A stretch of 64,000 nt of DNA from Notospermus geniculatus (lineage: Eukaryota; Nemertea; Pilidiophora; Heteronemertea; Lineidae). Shown one piece after another: positions 54,950 to 64,000 of the stretch. How positions within the stretch are numbered: the stretch's first letter is position 1; each line of letters starts with the position of its first letter. Location of the stretch: assembly GCA_002633025.1 (NCBI GenBank), contig NMRB01001152.1, positions 15,657-79,656 on the forward strand. The letters are read 5' to 3'. The translations under genes and the position numbers were made by a program. Under the pieces are notes generated by a model, which made no database searches, was not told the DNA's origin, and saw only the letters and a program-made list of their open reading frames with translations.

Positions 54950-56100
54950 TAAATATTTACAAAATCACGATCTCTACCACAGTGAAAAAGGACACGGCAA
55001 ATTGGTTGGAAATTTGGCACAAATTATCAAAACTTTGATTTTTGAAAAATATGCAATATTTCTGCCCAGTTAACGTCAAAAAGTCGCCAAACGTGGTAAA
55101 AACCTATATTTTGAGATTGGATTTATCTACTAGCGTCATTTTTTGGAAAAGCATGGAAATGTCAAATTATCAAAATTCTGACCATTCCAGATATCTCCGA
55201 AACCACAGGTTTTGATGAAACAGAGACCAAAATCTTTAGGAAGCTCCATTCTATCAAAACTAATACAAAAAATTCAGTAAAATTTCAAAATATAAATTTT
55301 CATTTTAAGCGCTCAATTTGTATATATTTGTTTTAATTTCCAAAGTTTTGATTTTGTATTTGTATTTCATTTTTCCGTCAGGGCCGACGCTATAGCATTA
55401 TTGGCCCTGGTAAGTACGGAGGAGGCCATCACAAGCTTCTCAAACCCGAAACCCGGGTTCCAAAGTTTTGATGCAGACACATGACCAAAAATGGAACAAA
55501 CCGTGCCAAAATTGGCTCAGTAGTATTTGAAATATTCAAGATATCAGGTGTACACTCATGGAAAAAAATAAATGGAGAGTGGAAGTTCCTTTTGGTGCCT
55601 GTTGAAGGAGTACAAAAAATGCCCTTGACAAAACTTAAGTTTTGCTTGAATATCTCCAAACCAATTTTCTCCAAACCAAACCAAACCAAACCAATTTTCG
55701 ACCCCGGTTGGGGTCGAAAATTCGCAAACATTCTGGAAATTGACTTTTTATATATCATCCAAACCAATGGATATGAAATAGAAATCGGGTTTCTAAGGTG
55801 AAAGACATTGCTTCCTACCAGGATCGAACCCACGAACCCTCGCATCCAAACCAATGGGGTGCAGAAAATTGGCCCCAAGATATACATTAGCAAATTTTCC
55901 TGGCTATCTAATGGTGTCAAATCATGCAAATAATGAAGTACTGAAAAAAACATGCCTTTACAAAATTCCTTCTGTCAAAGGCGGCTTTCAGCAGATTTAT
56001 TCGACGCTGATTATCATTAGATAGCCAGGAAAATTTGCCACAATTTTCTGTACCCCATTGGTTTGGAGATACATGTATTCATGAAAAACTGCTGTCCATT
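54950..56100. other. AT-rich stretch without recognised gene
   Basis: It contains a fragment with GGATCGAACCCACGAACCC (tRNA-like box B remnant) near 55,810 and an inverted pair ATAGCCAGGAAAATTTGC around 55,885-56,040. Longer frames here lack splice or domain support. Confidence 0.4.
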
Positions 56101-56284
56101 TACTTTTTTTCATTGAGTGTACATAAACTTATGTCCATGACTGACACATGTTGGACAAGGGCAGCGTAATTTGTATTCTGATTTGAAAAAAAAATGTTGT
56201 CGAAATATTTTCAACTCTGGCAACAAAATGACTGGGGAAAAAAGACTACTAGTATTTAATTTCGCAGCCAAAGCAGAAATAAAT

Positions 56285-56470
56285 GAAACCTTACCTTGGT
56301 CAGACAGCACAGAAACTTTCTCTCCTGGTAAGTCCCTGCAAGTGAGGAAGTCCTGTAAAAGGATGACGTTATAACTGCAGCTGCTGAAATTCGCCAATCC
56401 CGTGGACCCTTGGCAAATCGATGGAGGTCCCTTTGTTTTTCTTGCAGCATCTGTGTGGCACCTACCGAAC
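56285..56470 (-). CDS. Unrecognised exon-like frame (LPGEKVSVLSDQ family)
   Basis: The minus frame reads SICQGSTGLANFSSCSYNV, ILLQDFLTCRDLPGEKVSVL, SDQ up to a GTAAGG donor, with three cysteines in about 40 residues. Three other copies of its 3' end in the window have a stop just upstream. This is the only copy with an open extended frame. The plus strand also reads open across the shared block. Confidence 0.35.
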
Positions 56471-56818
56471 ACCCGAGGTCGATATGTTGTTCGAGCCGTT
56501 TCATGGCCACTGCTTTTACAACTATTCTTGACTTCCTCTTTGATATGGTTTGAATTCAGTAACTGAGGAAAACATGTGTCTGCCTCCTCTCTGCTTGCCT
56601 ACCCCTTTCTCTGCTTTCTTAATTACACATGTACATGTTATGTTGTTGTTTATTTTGAGATTTTGATTTGACTCTTATACTAGTGCGCTAATATTTTCCC
56701 TCCCTGAGGAAGGCACCGTATAGTACCGTAAGCTAGAGGCAGCATGTACTTTACAATTAAATTTAAAAAGTTGATCTTAGAAATCGGTGTTACCACCCTA
56801 CTTTCGATACTCTATACA

Positions 56819-57852
56819 TGTACACCCTTAGTCAATAATAAATGCCCAGCTAACTTTCCGGCATATCTCCATGAATATTTTTCATAGCCACTTTTTCTTT
56901 TCATACGCATAATCTAGGGCCACTGGGACACCTTTTAAGACCATAAAACTTGAAATCATTACACAACTGTGTTTTTGGCAAAAGTTTGAAATTTGGCCAA
57001 AATATCATGTTTTTTTAATAATCACTTGTTTGGATTGAAACTGGCACTGTTTTGAAGCCAATCTGTTTCTTGACACATGAAAATTTTCGGAATGCTAAAA
57101 TTCCCATTTAAAGCAAAGTTACAGATGATTTTGTAAAATGGTTTTCCCAGTTCTTGCCATTCGTTCCAGGCACTCAAGGCACAGGGTTTTAGAATTACCC
57201 AGTCGTGAATATTTATTAGCCTCTCAACCACAAAAGGAGCGACTGACATGGAGTAATAGGCCCTTGTGAAATTATCAATCGTGTCTCTCACAATAGGCCA
57301 ACTTGGTGACTGACACACCGGTGTAAGTTGCACTGGGTAATCGTGGTCAATTCCCATTGATGCAGGCCTTGTGACAGTCATAAACACCTGCGTAACCTGT
57401 TATTGGGATCAACATATATGTTTGAATAGGCCCCGGTTTGAATAGGCCTTCAATAGACTTACTGAATTAGGGCACGTGATCGGAGTATTGATAAAATGTG
57501 GCTTGGAGTCAACTGGAATTGCGGGGATTTTATTCCACAGAAATATCATCATAAATCGTCACAAAGTTGCTCAATTTTGAATTTAAAAAAATTGTATTGT
57601 CCAGAAACAGACTGGCTTCAAAACAGTGCCAGTTTCAACCCGAACAAGTGAGTATTAAAAAAACATGATATTTTGGCCAAATTTCAAACTTTTGCCAAAA
57701 ACACAGTTGTGTAATGATTTCAAGTTTTATGGTCTTAAAAGGTGTCCTAGTGGCCCTAGATTATGCGTATGAAAAGAAAACGTGGCTATGAAAAATATTC
57801 ATTGAGATATGCCGGAACATTAGCTGGGCATTTATTATTGACTAAGGGTGTA
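56819..57852. mobile_element. ~1-kb inverted-repeat element (ACACCCTTAGTCAATAA ends)
   Basis: Arms of about 240 bp (56,819-57,056 and 57,600-57,852) are nearly perfect reverse complements around a 540-bp centre. The centre has a 121-codon minus frame, 57,022-57,387, with no recognised domain. It is related to 42,926-43,694. Confidence 0.8.
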
Positions 57853-57885
57853 CATCATACGTGTAAGATTCGGGGTTGAAATCAC

Positions 57886-57985
57886 TCAGCAATATTCCCA
57901 CTTCTTCTGGTCCTTGTCGGTGTAACACCTCGGCTTGTTTCCAGGGGCACACTTGTTTTCATACTCGACGCCTTGAAGTGAACGG
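57886..57985 (-). pseudogene. Decayed FN2 terminal exon
   Basis: It matches 49038-49159, but a 2-bp deletion after CCGTTCAC breaks the frame and the TGT of the first FN2 Cys region is altered. The end (PRCYTDKDQKKWEYC, stop) is still readable. It abuts the right end of the 1-kb inverted-repeat element, and its poly(A) signal is lost. Confidence 0.75.
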
Positions 57986-58262
57986 GAAAACGCATCTTTG
58001 AAAAAAGCAATAAAACGCATTAAGTTTGCATCTTTTTTATAAACGTTACGTTAGAATGCTTAGTCGATAAAGTCGTGACACATTTCTCGACCCACGAGAC
58101 TAGAAATTGCCGCGGTGGCTTAAGGAATTAAACCCGAGGCGGAGGGTCTTGGTTGATTCAGGCAGTGAGAGACATCTGGTGGCAACACATGAAGTGTATC
58201 CCTCAGTTACTTAATCGTTCACAGTTAAATCTTTAACTTTGATTCCTTTATGATAGTATAGA

Positions 58263-58360
58263 AAAATTACGATTGACCGTCATATATTGGAATTAGTGCC
58301 TAGACACAAATTCGAATATATGACCGTCAATAATTCATATTTATGATTCACCTGGCCGTC
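58263..58360. repeat. Half of the GAATCATAAAT...ATTTATGATTC fold-back
   Basis: ACCGTCAATAATTCATATTT and GACCGTCATATATTGGAATT recur at 48,250-48,475, where both arms are present. Confidence 0.55.
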
Positions 58361-58931
58361 TCTGATTGGGTAAATCCACTGAATTAGTGATATTCCCATT
58401 ACTATGATTCACTTGGCCTACCATACACGCTGAGCTGGTCAAAGTGAGCGGGCCATGGGTACAAAACTTTAGGTGAAATAATTGTCTGAGAAGATGCTTT
58501 TGATAGTAATACATGTACATGTACTTGGACAATGAATGAATGTAGACCGAACACTGTCCTGATAAAAAATACTAGGACAGACGCAAGCAAATGCATAAAA
58601 CCATCATGGCGCCCGCTGGTCTATATTTAGTTCGGGAGAATGCATTGCTGTAGAATGCTGTAGAATGACGTCACGAGCCGGAATTCCGGCTCAGATTATT
58701 TTGGTTTCACCGGTCTTCGAATGCAAGCTGCCCAGAAGACCGGGTACCAGTCTAGAATAAATGGCCACGACGTCATGTGGGAGAGCTTTAGTTAGGTCGG
58801 GAATCGAACCCGCAAACTCAAATGTGACAGACGCCATTGTAACGTGCACCACGCCACCAATGTCTCTGTACTTCCTTAGGAAGCCGCTGTTGTCAAAAAA
58901 AGAAGAAAGTGTTTATGTTCAAGTGCGATGG

Positions 58932-59095
58932 TTTATTGAGCAATAACTACTCTCTACATCATAAGATTCGGGGTTGAAATCACTCAGCATTATTCCCACT
59001 TCTTTATATTCTTCTCGGTGTAACACCATGGTGACTCTCGTCGGCTCATTTATCTTTGTACTGCCGGCCGACGCCTTGGTATAGGTGAACGGAAG
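58932..59095 (-). pseudogene. Decayed FN2 terminal exon with retained poly(A) signal
   Basis: The UTR and AATAAA (58,932-58,937) match the active genes. The exon has TGA at the position of the second FN2 Cys and TAA for the Tyr before the last Cys, plus small indels. If gene V splices to it, the protein would be cut short. Confidence 0.75.
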
Positions 59096-59462
59096 AATTA
59101 GAAAGCTTAAAGAAAAGAGAGAGACGGGTTAAGCCTGGTTCGTAGGCCTACTTCGACGCACGACCATCGTCGTCCGACGCGCGATCAAAATCTGGACGCC
59201 GACTTCGCGGAGTTGGTTCATATTCCAGCGTACATGTACTTCAGCGACGGCGACGCGTTATGAAATGACAGTCTCGCGATCGGACACTGACCAAATCGCG
59301 CGACGGGGTCGGCGTCGAACGCAAGATCGGGGTGTTTTTAAAGCCTACTGAACCGGCTGAATGACCAGTCGAACATCCGTTAATAAACGAATTTTGAATT
59401 TGAATTTGAATTTGCTAAAATCGATCGTCATTCGTGTGAGTGAAAAATTACGTAATCACACT

Positions 59463-59838
59463 TAAAGGGAGACATGCGAAAAATATTGCCCGGCGGGCAC
59501 AAGTTGTCTTTGTTTTGATTAGCGCACAGCGCCGTCTGTTTAATACGCGGTGACACTACGCTATGTCACAGGCCTCTGGAGAGCTATCAGTGAGTTTAGA
59601 ACACGTACCTAACCAAAAAACACTAGTTTGTAAAAAATACACCCCGAGCTCACGAATTTGTGAGCTCGTGGTGTGTTTTTAGATACGTGTTGTGTTTTTC
59701 AGATACGTTTGGTTAAATACGTGTTCTAAACTAACTGATAGTTCTCCAGGGGCCTGTGGTACAGCGTAGTGTAACCGCGTATTAACAGACGGCGCAGTGC
59801 GCTAATCAAAACAAAGACAACTTGTGTCTCCCTTTAAA
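59463..59838. mobile_element. 376-bp complete fold-back element
   Basis: The arms AAAGGGAGACATGCG and TGTCTCCCTTT run the full length, with a small central loop at TGAGCTCG. A partial copy is at 26,336-26,591. No ORF is seen. Confidence 0.85.
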
Positions 59839-59893
59839 ATGTCATCAAACGCCAAACCATTATTTCATACATTTGTGTTGACCGTGAACTTAC

Positions 59894-59905
59894 TTGGGCA
59901 TGCAT
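59894..59905 (-). CDS. Isolated 12-nt microexon (ACP type)
   Basis: The exon ATGCATGCCCAA has a TTTTCAG acceptor and a GTAAGTTC donor. It encodes Ala-Cys-Pro in phase 1-1. No PAN exon lies between it and 64,000, so it is either orphaned or its PAN exon is beyond the window. Confidence 0.45.
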
Positions 59906-60282
59906 CTGAAAATATCAAATTTGAAAAAGTGGTTAGTGGTTCGCTTTATTGACGAAAATTCTGCCTCGATTTTCCAAATCAACCTCGTCCCAACGCAACA
60001 TCAAGCCATGAAATCCAGGTGGTGGAGAGCAATGAGTCAGAATCCATCGATCCAGTCAGAACTATCGAGTGGTTTCGAAAACCGGACTTAAATTCCAGGG
60101 GGACAATGATCCCTGTCACACCGCCCTCAGAATGTGATCTTATCTCGATTTGTGACGTTTATGAGAACCCCTTTAAACAGCGCTTCCTAGACTCACGCTT
60201 TCCATGGTTAATTAAAGTGCTTCACATTATGAATCCCGATAGCCAATCAGAGCCGCTGGAATGGTCAGCGAATCAAGTTAAT

Positions 60283-60427
60283 AGGGAGGTTGAGATCAGC
60301 GACTTATCTCGGATCCTACGTATACGGATCAAAATGCGCACAAAATTTGTCCTCGTTGTAAAGAATTCTATCGGTAGGCCTATACGTATAAGATTCCGTG
60401 ATAAGTCGCTGATCTCAACCTCCCTAA
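60283..60427. mobile_element. Fold-back MITE (TAGGGAGGTTGAGATCAGCG ends)
   Basis: The arms contain TTATCWCGGATCCTWYACGTATACGGATC. A second copy at about 5,945-6,092 has lost its left end. Confidence 0.75.
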
Positions 60428-60449
60428 TAATACAACGTGCGTTACTTAC

Positions 60450-60494
60450 TCGGGATACACTTAGCTTCGTAGTATCTCTTGGTCGAAGGACATT
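60450..60494 (-). CDS. 45-nt two-Cys mini-exon
   Basis: The exon has a ATTTCCAG acceptor and a GTAAGT donor and encodes CPSTKRYYEAKCIP in phase 1-1. It has two cysteines like the 51-nt modules but is six bases shorter and has no Trp-Asp core. It lies between the FN2 exon 61615 and microexon 59894 and could be an additional module or belong to another gene copy. Confidence 0.45.
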
Positions 60495-60639
60495 CTGGAA
60501 ATAAGTCAAATAAACAAACTAGAAAAAAAGGGCAGCGTGACTTCTTTTTGTGAAAGTCGATTTCCGTCGACGACCGATGCGTTCAGCATTAACCTTCATC
60601 ACCGCACACAAGATCGTGTGCAATTTTATACGTCCAGCG

Positions 60640-61005
60640 AGAATACTTCGTAACCTGCAGCCGTCCAATGCAAAAAGGCAGTAACTTGATTTTTTTTTCA
60701 TAGTTTTGAGAAACATTGATTAGAAAATGTCAGGCAGTGACTGTCAGGAAATCCAGAGCAAAATACAATGCAAAAAGGCAGTAACTTCCAATGCATTTTC
60801 CTATTAATTTTTGGAGATACTGCCTTTTTGCATTGTTTTTGGGGTGGGGTAGTGAAGTTACTGCCTTAGTGGGTCATGGCCTAATTCTTTAAATACTGGG
60901 AATTGGGGTTAAATGGTAAATCAGGAAGGTGAAGCTTCAAGAGCTGATTCCAAAATGACCAAAAGGTGTCTGTGCCAAAATGGGAGTTACTGCCTTTATG
61001 CATTG
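60640..61005. repeat. Inverted and direct copies of ATGCAAAAAGGCAGTAACT
   Basis: The 19-mer occurs in plus orientation at about 60,668 and 60,769 and inverted near 60,818 and 60,985. The last copy ends exactly where the 61-kb duplication begins. Confidence 0.65.
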
Positions 61006-61614
61006 TCGATAATGTCGTGACACATTTCTCGAGCCACCAGGCCACGAGACTAGAAATTGCTGCTGCGGCTTATGGTCCTAAAAAACAACAACACCGCGGT
61101 GGTTCAACTGTTTCCACTAGACATTTGTAACGTTTTTCAGTGTGGCCATTTTTCTGTGTGATTTCCATTGTTTGGAACACACTGGGAAACGGACTTGCTG
61201 TTTCTCTGTGTGCCGCTCATTGTCAAGTCGCCGCTTATTCCATCAACCTTTGTAATGTCACACTGGCAGACGGGCCTCACTGAAAAACGTTACATTTGTT
61301 TCCCGGTCTAGTGGAAACAGGCAGCCTCCTACAGGCATTGTGATGTGCTGATCATGAAGCCGTTATCAAGTCTCCTCATAGCCATTTTGAGGTGCTCATA
61401 ACACCGATCGGTTGGCATGAGAATCTAACTCTGACATGTATTACAAGTAAAATACACTAAACATCAACATTTGAGCCCAAATCCGTAGTTGCTAGCGCCA
61501 CCTGTGATGAAGTGACCACACTGATATGAGGCAACAGCTAGCTGCCTGTAGGGTGCCTTTAAAGTCGAATTCGTCTTGCAAACGAGGACGTTAGTAAGAA
61601 ATCCGATCACTTAC

Positions 61615-61767
61615 CAACACAGTAACCCCATTTTCCGTCTTTATCATAATCGCCAGTTGTTGAACACCAACCATCAAGACACGCCGTCTCCCATTTTCCA
61701 TTATATTTGAAGGGTATGACGCAGTTAGCCCCGCCTCCATTGCCCCCGGTTGTCGCGATCGTCTTGC
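61615..61767 (-). CDS. Fibronectin type II domain exon (gene model V)
   Basis: This 153-nt phase 1-1 exon has GGNGGGANCVIPFKYNGKW, CLDGWCSTTGDYDKDGKWGY. It differs from 49832 at only a few bases. No intact terminal FN2 exon follows it in this window; the nearest (58,932) is broken. Confidence 0.88.
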
Positions 61768-62144
61768 CTGGTTTAAAACAAGGAAATGTTACTGAACTTC
61801 CATACTAGGCCTATCTGATATATCAGTGACCTATGAATGGGGGACTTATGTATTTTTCCCATTTGACATCATTAGGGAGGTTTAGAAATCAAATTATAAA
61901 CGTTAACGTTAACGACAACGTAATTTTGTACCGAAAATGCAATATAAAATCTGGTGAATGTGTAGTATGAAAAATAACCTTGTCGTAAAGTTTACGTTTA
62001 TCGTTTGATTTCTAAACTTCCCTATTACCGTTCGATTTAGGTTTGACGCCGCACAAGTTTCACTCACAACAACTTTATATGAGAGGGTGTCGCACGTCAG
62101 ATGCTAGTGACGCCGTACGGTTTGCTAACAGAATTGTAACTTAC

Positions 62145-62195
62145 TTGTTACACATGTTTTAGTCTGTGCGAACCATTTTTCGTCACCTTTGCATT
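62145..62195 (-). CDS. 51-nt mini-exon, type A (gene model V)
   Basis: The exon encodes CKGDEKWFAQTKTCVT, phase 1-1. Counterpart of 50689 with Glu to Lys. The intron lacks the 322-bp MITE. Confidence 0.8.
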
Positions 62196-62480
62196 CTGAA
62201 AATGGAATGACGTTGTACGTACAATATCAAATGTGCACATAGATTGACTGTTATGGGTAGATTGTTGATAAAGAATAGGTATTAGCAAGAATATATATAT
62301 TCTTGGTATTAGTGCATTGCCTTGAGGATTGTGGAATGATCATTTTGTGGCCAAACAGTGTTGACGAAGACAGTACTGAACTGAACTTCCCCGTCAGGTG
62401 TCACAGTACAGTTTTGTTGAAACGCCGCATAACGTAACACTCACAACCGCCTCATTATCGATTACAGAATTGTAACTTAC

Positions 62481-62531
62481 TTGCTTCACATGTTTTAGCC
62501 TTTGCGTCCCATTTTTCCTCTTCTTTGCATT
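62481..62531 (-). CDS. 51-nt mini-exon, type A
   Basis: The exon encodes CKEEEKWDAKAKTCEA. Counterpart of 51177 with Ala to Glu. Confidence 0.8.
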
Positions 62532-62680
62532 CTGAAAATGGAACGGCGTTGTAAAATATCAAACATGTAAAAGTACGGGAGATCGTTGACAAAGTGTTGG
62601 TAAACCGCATCATTGGTTTGAAGGTTGAAGAGTGACGTCATTTTCTTTCGTAAAACAGGAAACCTTCGTTTCTAACTTAC

Positions 62681-62731
62681 TGTTCTTGCACTTGCTCTCC
62701 TTGACGTCCCAGACGAACGGCAGCACACATC
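62681..62731 (-). CDS. 51-nt mini-exon, type B
   Basis: The exon encodes CVLPFVWDVKESKCKN, identical in protein to 51380. Confidence 0.85.
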
Positions 62732-62879
62732 CTGAAAGGAAGCAGTGTTCTACTGTTAGTACTTCCACGTCTCAGTGAAGCTCTTTCGCATGTACAATCT
62801 GTCCATTATTAACCTGGGAACGAAGGTTATCAAAGCTCAATGGTGTCACACGTCAAATGCTGGTAATGTTGTAACTTAC

Positions 62880-62930
62880 TTGCTACACATGCTTTGGTCT
62901 TTCCGTCCCATTTTTGGTCTTCTTTGCACG
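62880..62930 (-). CDS. 51-nt mini-exon, type A
   Basis: The exon encodes CKEDQKWDGKTKACVA, identical in protein to 51573. Confidence 0.85.
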
Positions 62931-63110
62931 CTGAAAATGCAATGACTTGTAAAAATATCGAATGCCTATCTACACAGTTTGACCATTTTAGACATAGACG
63001 GTTAATAAACCGCTGGTAAAATGCATCTGTAGTCTTGATTTTCGATATGTGACTTCATTTTCTCTGGTCAAACTGGAAATCTTACCGGGAAATCTTAGTT
63101 TCTAACTTAC

Positions 63111-63161
63111 TGTTCTTGCACCTGCCCTCCTTGACGTCCCAGACGAATGGCAGCACACATC
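63111..63161 (-). CDS. 51-nt mini-exon, type B
   Basis: The exon encodes CVLPFVWDVKEGRCKN. Counterpart of 51788 with Lys to Arg. A 15-bp partial doubling (GGAAATCTTA) precedes the donor on the intron side. Confidence 0.85.
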
Positions 63162-63399
63162 CTGAAAGACAGTCACATTCGAATGTTGATGAAGGAAGTA
63201 TGTTAGACTGTAGTTCCCGTCTCACCCATCCAGTATATCGAGCAACCTCTGGATGGCGGAGCTAACTTTCTCATTTCACATCATCATAGATCAGTTTAAA
63301 AATCTACGTTCCCGTACAGTAGTCTCATCAGCGAGTGTGTCACACATCAGATGCTGGTGAGGCGACAGCGTTTTCCTTTTATACAGGATTTTAACTTAC

Positions 63400-63450
63400 T
63401 TGCTACACAGGCTTTACTGTTAGCGTCCCATTTTTGGTCTTCTTTGCACG
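63400..63450 (-). CDS. 51-nt mini-exon, type A
   Basis: The exon encodes CKEDQKWDANSKACVA, identical in protein to 52092. Confidence 0.85.
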
Positions 63451-63724
63451 CTGAAAATGGAATGGTGTTGTAAAATATTCAATATGTCCACATAATGTTA
63501 ACGGTTGTGGGCAGATGTAGGCCTATACCATTGTCTTGATTTGTGAAATGTTCTTTTTTATGTGCATCCCACTGTTATACACTGTATGGTGGCCAACTTG
63601 TTAACCCAAGGTCAGTTTCTTTGACACGCTTCACAACATGAACACTTTTCTCAAATCCGACGGGTTTCCCTAAACGGCCTCACATTTTCTCTGGTCAAAC
63701 AGGAAATCTTAGTTTCTAACTTAC

Positions 63725-63775
63725 TGTTCTTGCACGTGTTCTCCTTGACGTCCCAGACGAGCGGCAGCACACATC
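63725..63775 (-). CDS. 51-nt mini-exon, type B
   Basis: The exon encodes CVLPLVWDVKENTCKN, identical in protein to 52406. Confidence 0.85.
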
Positions 63776-63930
63776 CTGAAAGGAAGCCATGTTCTACTGT
63801 TAGTATTTCCACGTCTCAGTGAAGCTCTTTCGCATGTAAAATCTGTCCATTAAAGGCTATGAAACCCGTCAATGGTATCACACGTCAGATGTTGGCAACA
63901 CTTGGATTTCTTTACAGAATTGTAACTTAC

Positions 63931-63981
63931 TTGCTACACATGCTTTAGTCTTTCCGTCCCATTTTTGGTCTTCTTTGCATT
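63931..63981 (-). CDS. 51-nt mini-exon, type A
   Basis: The exon encodes CKEDQKWDGKTKACVA. It differs from 52609 in the first two bases (AA for CG), which changes the residue before the Cys from Thr to Lys at the splice junction. The next B exon is expected just past the window end. Confidence 0.83.
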
Positions 63982-64000
63982 CTGAAAAATGCATGACTTG

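Larger units (their letters stand above)
61007..64000. repeat. Second copy of the 49.2-52.7 kb block
   Basis: The block matches 49,219 onward at near identity, including FN2 and the mini-exon order. Differences are single bases, small indels and the presence or absence of fold-back elements. The left boundary is sharp at GATAATGTCGTGACACATTT. Confidence 0.9.

Noticed and set aside
55429-55953. 174-codon minus-strand frame
   Set aside because: It has no recognised motif, includes AAACCAAACCAAACC simple repeats and a tRNA-like remnant, and the opposite strand is equally open.
57022-57387. 121-codon minus frame in the centre of the 1-kb inverted-repeat element
   Set aside because: There is no transposase motif or other domain that I can see; it is kept only as part of the element.

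Overview
The window is animal nuclear DNA, not bacterial. Coding sequence is split into very short exons with canonical AG acceptors and GTAAGT/GTAAGC/GTGAGT donors. Two gene ends carry AATAAA signals, and the space between exons is packed with fold-back (MITE-like) elements, tRNA-derived SINEs, minisatellites and large near-identical duplications. PAN/apple and fibronectin type II (FN2) modules and this repeat style suggest a marine invertebrate, probably a deuterostome (cephalochordate, hemichordate or echinoderm). The species cannot be fixed from sequence alone.

Almost all recognisable coding sequence lies on the minus strand and belongs to one family of modular, cysteine-rich, presumably secreted proteins. 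No long ORF shows this; it appears only when splice sites are read. The parts are: (1) a 210-240 nt exon encoding most of a PAN/apple domain; (2) a 12-nt microexon with a central Cys codon, usually following each PAN exon, that supplies what looks like the last Cys of the PAN fold; (3) linker microexons of 24, 30 or 36 nt; (4) exons of exactly 51 nt encoding 17-residue, two-cysteine modules of two alternating types, A (CKEDQKWDGKTKACVA) and B (CVLPFVWDVKESKCKN); (5) FN2 exons; (6) a terminal exon with a second FN2 motif, the stop codon and a conserved short 3' UTR. With one exception (a 13-nt microexon at 44.4 kb), every internal exon I could define is phase 1-1, so modules can be added or lost without a frameshift.

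Layout. 1-17 kb: seven PAN exons, seven 12-nt microexons and three 24-nt linkers of one gene, inside 2.8-kb and 1.4-kb duplications; an N gap lies at 17,253-17,546. 17.5-22.5 kb: a 30-nt microexon, a Tc1/mariner-like relic and diverged repeats. 22.5-31.1 kb: 3' part of a second gene (four PAN, three microexons, FN2, an FN1-like exon, terminal FN2, poly(A)). 31-48 kb: mostly repeats, including a 4.4-kb tandem duplication, plus a divergent PAN exon at 45.6 kb and a possible terminal exon at 40.65 kb. 49-54.3 kb: the best gene (36-nt linker, PAN, microexon, nine two-Cys mini-exons, two FN2, poly(A)). 57.8-59.1 kb: two decayed FN2 terminal exons. 61-64 kb: a near-identical second copy of the mini-exon/FN2 block, running off the window.

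Read together, the genes would make proteins of the form [PAN-HCP]n-[B-A]n-FN2-FN2. A role in adhesion, matrix or recognition is inference from domain types only. I saw no signal-peptide exon. No prokaryotic features, CRISPR array, canonical tRNA gene or rRNA gene was found.
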